Source of the DNA: DATFFO01 sp035250025
GTDB taxonomy: Bacteria; Actinomycetota; Acidimicrobiia; Spongiisociales; ZC4RG35
NCBI GenBank assembly: GCA_035250025.1
Contig: DATFFO010000145.1
Location: 1 to 6,190, forward strand
Length of the DNA stretch: 6,190 nt
Direction: 5' to 3'
In this document: one piece after another, positions 1 to 5,654 of the stretch
Numbering within the stretch: position 1 is the stretch's first letter
Layout of the letters: every line of letters starts with the position of its first letter
Notes under the pieces: model-generated
Database searches by the model: none
Seen by the model: only the letters and a program-made list of their open reading frames with translations
Told to the model about the DNA's origin: nothing
Position numbers and translations under genes: made by a program

Positions 1-249
1 CGAGCCTGTGATGTCCATGGGCATCAGGTCGGGGGTGAACTGGATCCGAGCCTGCTCCAGTCCGGTGGCGGCGGCCAGTGAGCGGACCAGCAACGTCTTG
101 CCCAGGCCCGGAAGATCGTCGATGAGGACGTGCCCGTCGGCAAGCGCCGCCGCCAGGACCAGTTCGATCGTCGACCGTTTTCCAACGATCGCCTTCTCCA
201 CCTCGGCGATCACGGCCCCGGCCCGGGACGCGAAGCTCTCGGCATTCAC
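1..249 (-). CDS. MoxR-family AAA+ ATPase, N-terminal 83 residues (runs off the left edge)
   Basis: MoxR ATPases are AAA+ chaperone-like proteins that usually act with von Willebrand factor A or DUF58 proteins to mature or activate envelope proteins or metalloenzymes. Seen here: an N-terminal helix, then the IVGKRSTIELVLAA segment (residues 21-34), the Walker A loop DDLPGLGKT (44-52), and the RIQFTPDLMPMDITGS segment (68-83). This order is characteristic of MoxR rather than other AAA+ families. Walker B, sensors and lid lie outside the window. The GTG at 249-247 was chosen because it overlaps the upstream stop as GTGA, is preceded by GAGAAG (257-252), and puts the conserved segment at the usual distance from the N-terminus. 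The nearby ATG at 245 is out of frame. It follows a DUF4129 protein and a small membrane protein, the usual actinobacterial company, so a DUF58 gene is expected next. The family call is secure; the substrate cannot be read from this. Confidence 0.93.
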   Translation of the reverse strand, partial: MNAESFASRAGAVIAEVEKAIVGKRSTIELVLAAALADGHVLIDDLPGLGKTLLVRSLAAATGLEQARIQFTPDLMPMDITGS

Positions 250-692
250 AGCTTCTCGATCCGACCGACGAGAAGATCGATCTCGTCCGCGGACATCGAC
301 CCGGTCCCCGACAAGACGTCCCAGGCGGCGACGCCGAGGATTTCCGGCCCATTGACTGGGTCGATGGCGCCGGGTGCCACTCCGGCCCGGTGCTCGGCCA
401 GGGCCACGAGGCGCCGCCGCAACCGTGCATCCCCGCCGAGGGCGGTGGAGGTGGCGCCGACCACCTCGAGTTCGAGCGTCGCAAGATGCGCCAGCGGACG
501 CCTCCTGAGGCCGGTCCCGGTCCCGGCCAGCCCGGGGACGGGGTCCGAACGGGGCCAGTTCCGCCACACCACCACGGCCGCGGCCGCCAGGACCACCATC
601 TGCCAGACGATGACACCCGCCGGCCCCGAGCCCTGGAACGCGACGACCGCCCCGACGGCGGCAACAACCAGCCCGGCGGCAATGCGTCTCAC
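246..692 (-). CDS. Uncharacterised 148-residue two-helix membrane protein of a DUF4129-MoxR cluster
   Basis: I recognise no functionally named family. Residues 4-20 and 26-43 are two hydrophobic, alanine/valine-rich segments that probably form a membrane hairpin. They are followed by a basic patch (RRRP at 63-66) and a soluble C-terminal part of about 80 residues. That part includes LGGDARLRRRLVALAEHRAGV (85-105), an ILGVAAWDVLSG stretch (118-129) and an acidic-to-basic terminal helix ending in GRIEKL. From memory, similarly organised small proteins, with an arginine-rich helix, a 'W-D-L' stretch and a closing L-x-x-L-V-x-R-I/L-E-x-L helix, sit between DUF4129 and MoxR genes in other actinobacteria. 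The start is GTG at 692-690, overlapping the DUF4129 stop as GTGA, and the stop overlaps the moxR start in the same way. Tight coupling on both sides suggests a stoichiometric partner of the MoxR/DUF58 system, which is inference. Third positions are GC-rich as in the neighbours. Confidence 0.82.
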   Translation of the reverse strand: MRRIAAGLVVAAVGAVVAFQGSGPAGVIVWQMVVLAAAAVVVWRNWPRSDPVPGLAGTGTGLRRRPLAHLATLELEVVGATSTALGGDARLRRRLVALAEHRAGVAPGAIDPVNGPEILGVAAWDVLSGTGSMSADEIDLLVGRIEKL

Positions 693-1531
693 TCGCCCAA
701 CCGTTCGACGATGCGACGACCGTCATGCTCGGCGGCGGCGGCGGCCTCCTCGGATACCGGCTGGCGCGAATAGCGGGCGCGGTGGAACAGATCGGTCAGT
801 TCAGACGCCGACTCCGGGCTCGTCACCGCGGCCACCCGTCCCAGATGCTGGGCCACGGTCTCAGCCGGCGCCCGCCGAAAGCCACCGGCGGCCGCTGCCG
901 TCTCGACGCGTCGATAGGCGGCCAGAACCCTCCCGGCGGCGTCGAGCGATCCCATCGGAGGCGCCCCGGACGGCTGGAAGATGGCTCCCGCCGCCCGGGG
1001 CGCACCGGCTTCGACCTCGCCATCGCGACGGCGGGAGGCGATGAGATAGGCGAGGGCGCCGCCACCGGCCACGAGCATGACCCACCAGCCGGCCCCGGGC
1101 GCCGCACCGAGAGGGACCCCTCCCGGCGTGGGAGCCGCCGGTTCCTCCCGCCTTGCCTCGGGCGTCCCGGTCGTAGTGGTCGCCGCCTCGGGTTGTTTCC
1201 TGAGGGTGGGCGCCACGAGCACGACGAAACCCGCCACCAGGACAAGGGCGACGAACGTCGCCAGCGGTGACACCCGCTTCGTTTCACGGCGCCGCCCGGC
1301 ACGGGGCTGGCGCTCGGTCAGCCATGTGTAAAGGGCGAAGAGGAGCAGGGCGAGGTACGCCAAGCGGATGAGCGGTACGGCCCACTCCGTTACGGAGTCT
1401 GTGTCCAACGAGAGGAGGCGACCAGACGGTACGGCGCCGGGGACGTCGACAGCCGTGGCCGCTACGAGTATGAGGAGGAGGCCGACGGCGGCCATCACCC
1501 CGAGTGTCCGCAGCCGATCCGAGGGGCTCAT
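689..1531 (-). CDS. DUF4129-domain membrane protein, 280 aa
   Basis: A membrane protein of unknown biochemical role. Four hydrophobic segments are visible at about residues 10-28, 52-70, 89-108 and 148-165. A Thr/Pro/Ala-rich linker (about 115-146) lies between the third and fourth. The C-terminal domain (about 195-278) fits DUF4129: an A-x-x-R-V-L-x-A-Y-R-R-V-E helix (198-210), the G-F-R-R-A-P-A-E-T segment (217-225), the L-T-D-L-F-H-R-A-R-Y-S element (245-255) and a terminal helix. DUF4129 is often fused to or adjacent to a transglutaminase and next to MoxR/DUF58; no transglutaminase core is present here. The start is ATG at 1531-1529, 11 bases after the glycosyltransferase stop. AGGG lies nine bases upstream and GGTGGG abuts the start codon. 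The reading frame stays open far upstream (to 2299), but that stretch is arginine-rich shadow of the glycosyltransferase gene. The stop overlaps the next start as GTGA. Confidence 0.88.
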   Translation of the reverse strand: MSPSDRLRTLGVMAAVGLLLILVAATAVDVPGAVPSGRLLSLDTDSVTEWAVPLIRLAYLALLLFALYTWLTERQPRAGRRRETKRVSPLATFVALVLVAGFVVLVAPTLRKQPEAATTTTGTPEARREEPAAPTPGGVPLGAAPGAGWWVMLVAGGGALAYLIASRRRDGEVEAGAPRAAGAIFQPSGAPPMGSLDAAGRVLAAYRRVETAAAAGGFRRAPAETVAQHLGRVAAVTSPESASELTDLFHRARYSRQPVSEEAAAAAEHDGRRIVERLGE

Positions 1532-1542
1532 CCCACCAGACC

Positions 1543-2682
1543 CTAATCGGCGCCGCCGCCCGGCCTCCTGGGAGATCGAGACGCCGGGGAACGCTCGACC
1601 AGCCGCTCCACGGCGGCGAGATATCGGGGAGCCATGGCCGACCAATCGAAACGGCGCAGCGACGGGGCGATGGCCGCCCCGATCCGACGCGTCTCGTCCG
1701 GTTCCAGAACTGCTCTCCGCAGTCGATCTACCAGAGCTCCCGGCGCGTAGAGGCAATGGTCGTGCCACTCCATCGGGACCAGTTCCGGATACGAGAGGCG
1801 GTTGGGCACGAGCGGCATGGCTCCGGCCGCCATCGCCTCGACGATCGCGATCCCGAAGAACTCCTGGCGGGCAGTCGACACAACGACGTCGGCTGAGAGG
1901 AGGAGCTGGCGATAACGGTCGACGGGAGCGTGTCCGAGGTGGACGATTCGGCCGGGGTGACGCCGGGCGGCTTCGGTGAACTCCTCGGCGTGGACCCGGA
2001 AGTTCTCCCCGCAGACGACGACTTCGAAGTCGTGGTCCTCGGCGGCGAGCACATCGATGGCATCGAAGAAGGCGACCGGGTCCTTGTCGTGCTCCCAGCG
2101 GTGATTCCACAGGATCCTGGCGCGACCCCGACGATCCTCCCGGGCGTCCGCCCAGCCGAGATCGATCCCCGGCTCCAGCACCTCCGACCGCTCGCGGACC
2201 TGTGGGATCAAATGCTCGTGCGTGTGGTCGGGGAAATGGCGCAGCAGGCGGGGCAACTCCTCGAAGAAGACATCGCGATGGAACCGTGAGTTGAACCACA
2301 CCGTGTCCGCCGCCAGCGCCGAGAGCCAGTTGGTCATGGCGTAGGACAGGTCGGGCTCCATCTGCGGTGAGTCGGGATACGTCAGTTGCGACTCGTGGAA
2401 GTACATGCCCACAGGCACGTCGCCGAGGTGGCGACGGCTAAAAGTGAGGAAGGCCGGGAGGTCGATCATGTCGCTGACGATCACGGCCTCGGGGTGGAAA
2501 TCGAGAGTGGCGAGCTGCTCGGCCAGTGTCACGGCCCCGCCCCGGATGCGCCACTTCCACCAGCGAGGCGGCAGGGTCACCAGCTCAACCGCAAGGCCGA
2601 GATGGTCCCGGATCCCTTCCGCCCAGACACGATGGGATCCGCCGAAGTAGGGCTCTACGACAAGGACCGGCCCTGCGGTCAC
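1543..2682 (-). CDS. DUF3524 / QTMAN-like GT4 glycosyltransferase (tRNA-queuosine alpha-mannosyltransferase family), 379 aa
   Basis: The protein belongs to the family of animal GTDC1, now QTMAN, which transfers mannose from GDP-mannose to queuosine-34 of tRNA-Asp. Whether the bacterial protein has the same substrate is inference. Visible motifs: PYFGGSH (11-17) of the N-terminal DUF3524 domain, YFHESQLTYP (94-103), FNSRFHRD (130-137), LWNHRWEHDKDP (191-202) at the start of the second Rossmann domain, CGENFR (224-229), and STARQEFFGIAIVEAMAAG (269-287). The last holds the retaining GT4 E-x7-E pair, Glu274 and Glu282. No signal peptide or membrane segment is seen, so it should be cytosolic, consistent with an RNA substrate. 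The final 15 residues are basic and proline/glycine-rich. The start is GTG at 2682-2680, overlapping the recR stop as GTGA, with AAGGAG at 2690-2685. Further upstream the frame is only recR shadow. A different glycosyl acceptor is the main alternative. Family call strong, substrate moderate. Confidence 0.9.
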   Translation of the reverse strand: MTAGPVLVVEPYFGGSHRVWAEGIRDHLGLAVELVTLPPRWWKWRIRGGAVTLAEQLATLDFHPEAVIVSDMIDLPAFLTFSRRHLGDVPVGMYFHESQLTYPDSPQMEPDLSYAMTNWLSALAADTVWFNSRFHRDVFFEELPRLLRHFPDHTHEHLIPQVRERSEVLEPGIDLGWADAREDRRGRARILWNHRWEHDKDPVAFFDAIDVLAAEDHDFEVVVCGENFRVHAEEFTEAARRHPGRIVHLGHAPVDRYRQLLLSADVVVSTARQEFFGIAIVEAMAAGAMPLVPNRLSYPELVPMEWHDHCLYAPGALVDRLRRAVLEPDETRRIGAAIAPSLRRFDWSAMAPRYLAAVERLVERSPASRSPRRPGGGAD

Positions 2683-3272
2683 AGCTCCTTGCGTCCGGCC
2701 AGGGCCCGGCCCAGGGTCAGCTCGTCGGCGTAGTCGAGGTCGCCGCCCACCGGGAGGCCCGACGCCAGGCGGGTCACCTTCACCCCGAGCGGCTTGAACT
2801 CCCGGGCAAGGTACATGGCCGTGGCGTCGCCCTCCATCGTGGGATTGGTGGCGGCTATCAGCTCGGTGATCTCCTCGTCGACGATCCGGTTCTTCAACTC
2901 CGTGAAGCGCAGCTGGTCGGGCCCCACCCCGTTGATGGGCGAGATCGCTCCTCCCAGGACGTGGTAGCGGCCCCGGAACTCCTGGGTGCGCTCTATGACG
3001 GGAATGTCCTGGGGGTGCTCGACCACGCAAACCACGTGCTCCTCACGGCGGGGGTCGCGGCAAATGGAGCATTCGTCGCTGCCCGTCATGTTGAAGCATC
3101 GACGGCAGGGATGTACCTGGTCGCGCAGGTCGCCGATGGCCTGGGCGAGCCGGCGGGCGTCGGTCTCCTCGATTGCCAGCAGGTGGAAGGCGAGTCGCTG
3201 AGCCGTTTTGCGCCCCACCCCGGGGAGGCGGGACAGTTCGTCGACCAGGCGCTGGACAGGGCCCTCGAACAT
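2679..3272 (-). CDS. recR: Recombination mediator RecR
   Basis: RecR is a cytosolic ring- or clamp-forming protein that acts with RecO and/or RecF to displace single-strand binding protein and load RecA at gaps. The 197 residues match the usual length of about 200. Domains in order: helix-hairpin-helix LPGVGRKTAQRLAFHL (16-31); a four-cysteine zinc site at Cys56, Cys59, Cys68 and Cys71; the Toprim domain beginning VVCVVEHPQD (80-89), with acidic residues Glu85 and the NPTMEGDAT segment (143-151); and the C-terminal ASGLPVGGDLDYADELTLGRAL segment (170-191), typical of RecR. All four cysteines and the Toprim acids are present, so it should be functional. The ATG (3272-3270) overlaps the ybaB stop as TGATG, so translation is probably coupled to ybaB. 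The frame is open further upstream to 3665, but that extension covers ybaB in another frame and is rejected. The stop overlaps the glycosyltransferase start. Confidence 0.98.
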   Translation of the reverse strand: MFEGPVQRLVDELSRLPGVGRKTAQRLAFHLLAIEETDARRLAQAIGDLRDQVHPCRRCFNMTGSDECSICRDPRREEHVVCVVEHPQDIPVIERTQEFRGRYHVLGGAISPINGVGPDQLRFTELKNRIVDEEITELIAATNPTMEGDATAMYLAREFKPLGVKVTRLASGLPVGGDLDYADELTLGRALAGRKEL

Positions 3273-3595
3273 CAGCCGAACAGACCGCCCAGATCGAGAC
3301 CACCGGTGAGGCCACCGAGTTGGTCGCCGGCGGCCTCGGTGGCCGCCTTCATGGCCTGGTTCACGGCGGCGACGACCAGATCCTGGAGCATCTCCACGTC
3401 GTCGGGGTCGACCACCGAGGGGTCGATCGCGATCGAGATCAGCTCCTGGCTGCCCGACACCGTGGCGGTGACGACGCCGCCGCCGGCAGTTCCCTGGAAG
3501 GTCTTGGTAGCCAGTTCCGCCTGGGCGGTGGCGAGTTGCTCCTGCATCTTCTGGGCCTGCTGCATGAGCTGGCGCATGTCGGGCGGGCGATTCAT
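3272..3595 (-). CDS. ybaB: YbaB/EbfC family nucleoid-associated protein
   Basis: A small dimeric DNA-binding protein that coats or bridges DNA in the nucleoid. Its gene almost always lies between dnaX and recR, as here. The 107 residues match the family length. Visible: the N-terminal helical segment with MRQLMQQAQKMQEQLATAQAEL (7-28), the beta segment TFQGTAGGGVVTATVSGSQELISIAIDP (32-59), the VDPDDVEMLQDLVVAAVNQAM helix (62-82), and a glycine/leucine-rich flexible tail ending GGLDLGGLFG. The ATG at 3595-3593 gives the canonical N-terminus. No Shine-Dalgarno-like sequence is visible in the 30 bases upstream, so translation may be leaderless or use a weak site. It is separated from dnaX by 66 bases that hold a 10-base direct repeat, and its stop overlaps the recR start by one base. 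Confidence 0.97.
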   Translation of the reverse strand: MNRPPDMRQLMQQAQKMQEQLATAQAELATKTFQGTAGGGVVTATVSGSQELISIAIDPSVVDPDDVEMLQDLVVAAVNQAMKAATEAAGDQLGGLTGGLDLGGLFG

Positions 3596-3620
3596 GTGTG
3601 GTGTCCGGGATCGAGGGCGG

Positions 3621-3657
3621 GGTGACAGCCCAGGGTAGTGGGGGGCCGGTGACAGCC
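3621..3657. repeat. 10-base direct repeat in the dnaX-ybaB gap
   Basis: The plus strand reads GGTGACAGCC at 3621-3630 and again at 3648-3657, a spacing of 27 bases. In the direction of transcription this is GGCTGTCACC twice. The gap between dnaX and ybaB (3596-3661) holds no gene and no convincing terminator hairpin with a T run. Two identical half-sites in 66 bases could be an operator or a chance duplication. A spacing of 27 bases is about two and a half helical turns. Confidence 0.5.
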
Positions 3658-3661
3658 AGGT

Positions 3662-5401
3662 TCAATCAGACTCGTCGATCAACTCCGCCCCGAGCTCGTC
3701 CTCGAGGAGCTTGGCGAGGTCGACGCTCTCGGCGGGCGCTTCGAATAGCTGCTCGTCGACGAGGTCCACCTCGACATCGGCGGAGGTGTCGGCTGCCCCG
3801 GCGGGGTCGGAGTTCGGGGCCTCGAAACGCACCGTCACCGGACGCCCGAGGAGATCAGACGCCTTGGTGGCCACCAGCTTGCCGACGACCTGGTCTTCCT
3901 GGAGCTGTTCGAGATGGAAGAAGTGGGGAACATTGAGCACAATGGCCGTGCCGTCGACACCACCCGGCACCACTTCTCGGAAGAGGGCCCAGCGGCGGGC
4001 TCCGAGCACGTCCCTGAGACCACCGAACAGGCCGGGCCACACCGACTGCAGCTGGCCGAAGTCGAGCGGTGGTGCCGCCGGATCCGGAGCATCGGCCGGA
4101 CCCGACTCGGACTCGACCTCGGCCGGCACCTCGGTGGTGGCATCGGCACCCAGTGGAGGAGCGGCAGCCGCCACCTTCTCTTCGGGTTGCGGCTTCGACG
4201 TCGGCTCCGGCGTTGTCCGGGGAGCGGCGGGAGGCGTCTCAGCCAGACTCTCGAGGCGCCGTTCGACGCGGCCGATGCGAGCGGCGAGGGCGTCAGGATC
4301 GGACGTGACCTCCGGGCGGGTCAGCTTGATGATGGCGAGCTCGGCCATCAGCCGCTCCTCGCGTCCTTCGCGCAGCCGGATCAAGGCCTCTCCGAGGATG
4401 TCCACGGCGCGGAGCACGTCACTGGCCGGGAGGTTGGCAGCGGTGGTCTTCCACGACTCCAGGACGTCGGTGGGCTCGTCGGCCACCTCGGCCAGGTTCG
4501 GGGCGTAGTGGGCCAGGAACACGCCCCGGAAGAAGGCGACACCCTCTGCGACGAAGCGGCGCAGGTCGACACCGTCGGCCGCCAGCTCGGCGATCAGCTG
4601 CAACGCCGACGTGGCGTCCTGGGCGCCGATCGCCTCGGCCAGCCTGCTGTAGGCCTCGGAGTCGGCCAGCCCGAGGGCGCGGCGAACCCCTCCGAGGTCG
4701 ACGCGACCGTCGCCCAGGGCCGCGATCTGCTCGAGGAGGCTGAGCGAGTCGCGAGCCGATCCGCCGGCATGACGGCCTACCGCCACCAGGGCAGACGGGT
4801 CGGTCTTGTAACCCTCCAGGTCGGCGATGCGGCCCAGATGGGCGGCGAGGGCTTCGATGGGGATGGGATGGAAATCGAACCTCTGGCTGCGCGACCGAAT
4901 GGTGTCGAGGAGCTTGTAGGGCTCGGTCGTGGCGAGGACGAAATGAACATGCTCCGGAGGCTCCTCCAAGGTCTTGAGGAGGGCATTGCCGGCCGCCTTG
5001 GAGAGCATGTGCGCCTCATCGAGGATGAAGACCCGCCGTGATCCGACCTGCGACGCCACGGTGGTCACCGAAACTCGGATGTCGCGGATGTCCTCGACCG
5101 AGTTGTGGCTGGCGGCGTCGAGTTCCATCACGTCGAGCGACGAGCCGTCGGTGATGGCGACGCAGCTGTCGCATTCGTTGCAGGGTGACCCGTCGGGGTT
5201 GCGGTTCTGGCAATTGAGAGCCTTGGCGAGGATGCGCGCCGTGGTGGTCTTGCCGGTGCCACGCGGTCCGGCGAAGAGGTAGGCGTGTGCCACCCGGCTC
5301 TCGGCCACCTCTCGGGCCAGGGTGGCAGTGACGTGGCCCTGGCCGACTACATCGTCGAACGTCTGGGGACGATAACGGCGGTAGAGAGCCTGATACTCCA
5401 T
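3662..5401 (-). CDS. dnaX: DNA polymerase III subunit gamma/tau (clamp-loader ATPase)
   Basis: The motor subunit of the clamp loader; it opens and loads the beta clamp, and tau-type C-termini tether polymerase and helicase. The N-terminus MEYQALYRRYRPQTFDDVVGQ fixes the start. Domains over 579 residues: AAA+ module with Walker A GPRGTGKT (45-52), zinc-binding cysteines 64, 74, 77 and 80, Walker B FILDEAH (125-131), sensor 1 region LATTEP (156-161) and arginine-finger motif S-R-S (170-172); in many bacteria the third residue is Cys, but the Arg is kept. Then GGSARDSLSLLEQ (213-225), the helical oligomerisation domain (to about 365), a Pro/Ala/Glu-rich linker (about 388-446), a compact tau-like domain (about 447-528) and an acidic tail ending LLEDELGAELIDESD. 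I saw no A-rich slippery heptamer in the linker region, so a frameshifted gamma form is not supported. No clear Shine-Dalgarno sequence precedes the ATG. It leads the leftward gene chain. Confidence 0.98.
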   Translation of the reverse strand: MEYQALYRRYRPQTFDDVVGQGHVTATLAREVAESRVAHAYLFAGPRGTGKTTTARILAKALNCQNRNPDGSPCNECDSCVAITDGSSLDVMELDAASHNSVEDIRDIRVSVTTVASQVGSRRVFILDEAHMLSKAAGNALLKTLEEPPEHVHFVLATTEPYKLLDTIRSRSQRFDFHPIPIEALAAHLGRIADLEGYKTDPSALVAVGRHAGGSARDSLSLLEQIAALGDGRVDLGGVRRALGLADSEAYSRLAEAIGAQDATSALQLIAELAADGVDLRRFVAEGVAFFRGVFLAHYAPNLAEVADEPTDVLESWKTTAANLPASDVLRAVDILGEALIRLREGREERLMAELAIIKLTRPEVTSDPDALAARIGRVERRLESLAETPPAAPRTTPEPTSKPQPEEKVAAAAPPLGADATTEVPAEVESESGPADAPDPAAPPLDFGQLQSVWPGLFGGLRDVLGARRWALFREVVPGGVDGTAIVLNVPHFFHLEQLQEDQVVGKLVATKASDLLGRPVTVRFEAPNSDPAGAADTSADVEVDLVDEQLFEAPAESVDLAKLLEDELGAELIDESD

Positions 5402-5430
5402 GCCGGCCCGACGGTAGTCGCTGAGTGTGA

Positions 5431-5458
5431 CTGTCCCCCACGAGCACTGTCCCCCACG
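5431..5458. repeat. Tandem 12-base direct repeat, 16-base period
   Basis: CTGTCCCCCACG occurs at 5431-5442 and at 5447-5458, separated by AGCA. The second copy is part of the left outer arm of the compound inverted repeat, so the first copy looks like a partial duplication of the element end. It lies 30 bases before the dnaX start codon. Confidence 0.75.
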
Positions 5459-5608
5459 CAGTGGGGGAAGGGGCCCCCACGAACGGAGTGAGTGGGGTAG
5501 GGGGGAGCCGAACCTGTGGGGGACCCTTCCTTGTTGAGAACGTCCCCCCTACCTCCCGGCTCCGCTGCGCTCCGCCGGCAGGGACCTTCCCCCAGTGCGT
5601 GGGGGACA
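5431..5608. repeat. Compound inverted-repeat element (MITE- or REP-like), possibly cruciform
   Basis: Outer arms of 24 bases at 5448-5471 and 5585-5608 are inverted copies with one mismatch near the centre. Inner arms of 11 bases, GGTAGGGGGGA at 5496-5506 and TCCCCCCTACC at 5543-5553, pair perfectly. Several segments also fold alone: CCCCCAC-GCA-GTGGGGG at 5451-5467 (7-base stem, 3-base loop), CCCCAC/GTGGGG at 5475-5480 and 5492-5497, CCGGC/GCCGG at 5556-5560 and 5574-5578, and CCCCCA/TGGGGG at 5589-5594 and 5600-5605. A loop of 36 bases (5507-5542) contains TTGTTGAGAA. There is no transposase gene and no clear target-site duplication at the ends. The architecture fits a small non-autonomous or REP/BIME-type dispersed repeat, but copy number elsewhere cannot be judged from one window. 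Structured transcripts from either side are possible. Confidence 0.72.
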
Positions 5609-5642
5609 AAGCTTCTGACTCATGTTTCCTCCGGGGAGCGTC

Positions 5643-5648
5643 GATACT
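5643..5648 (+). promoter_or_regulatory. Possible -10 element for a leaderless ABC-transporter transcript
   Basis: GATACT matches four of six positions of TATAAT and ends six bases before the GTG at 5655, which would put the transcript start on or next to the start codon. No convincing -35 hexamer is found at the usual spacing, and no Shine-Dalgarno sequence lies at a working distance before the GTG. Leaderless genes are common in actinobacteria. This is a weak prediction. Confidence 0.25.
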
Positions 5649-5654
5649 TGGGCC

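Larger units (their letters stand above)
5402..5654. other. Intergenic region between divergent dnaX and ABC-transporter genes
   Basis: These 253 bases must carry the promoters of both divergent genes. Most of it (5431-5608) is a compound inverted repeat. I find no supported coding sequence: short open frames here lack coding-like third-position use and only translate the repeat. The conserved GGAA-tetraloop segment of signal recognition particle RNA, sometimes found beside dnaX, is not present on either strand. The flanks are 29 bases next to dnaX and 46 bases next to the ABC gene. Confidence 0.7.

Noticed and set aside
130..1044. Open frame of 304 codons on the plus strand across moxR, the small membrane protein and DUF4129
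   Set aside because: An arginine/proline-rich translation with no domain, running antisense across three recognisable genes.
1532..2299. N-terminal extension of the DUF4129 protein to 536 residues
   Set aside because: The extension is arginine/serine/proline-rich and sits inside the glycosyltransferase gene in another frame. The four-helix protein starts naturally at the ATG at 1531.
2683..3030. N-terminal extension of the glycosyltransferase to 495 residues
   Set aside because: The extension is recR read in another frame; the family N-terminus (VLVVEPYFGGSH) follows the GTG at 2682 directly.
2526..3638. Open frame of 370 codons on the plus strand across the glycosyltransferase, recR and ybaB
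   Set aside because: Antisense shadow: it spans three well-supported genes and shows no family motif.
3273..3665. N-terminal extension of RecR to 328 residues
   Set aside because: The added residues are ybaB in another frame; RecR proteins begin close to the MFEGPVQRLVDEL segment.
3914..5041. Open frame of 375 codons on the plus strand, antisense to dnaX
   Set aside because: It lies wholly inside dnaX, which has all its conserved motifs. The translation is low in complexity and matches no family I recognise; long antisense frames are expected in GC-rich genes.
5451..5467. Rho-independent terminator
   Set aside because: The hairpin is strong but has no T run on either strand, and it lies upstream of, not after, both flanking genes.
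5431..5608. Signal recognition particle RNA or another known structured RNA next to dnaX
   Set aside because: The conserved GGAA-tetraloop segment with its flanking internal-loop bases is absent on both strands; the symmetry fits a repeat element better.
5402..5609. Extension of an open frame (5016-5609, minus strand) through the intergenic repeat
   Set aside because: It is out of frame with dnaX and translates the palindromic repeat into low-complexity sequence; no homology is recognised.
5402..5654. CRISPR array or tandem repeat array
   Set aside because: The repeated words are short, occur in both orientations, and lack regular spacers of constant length.
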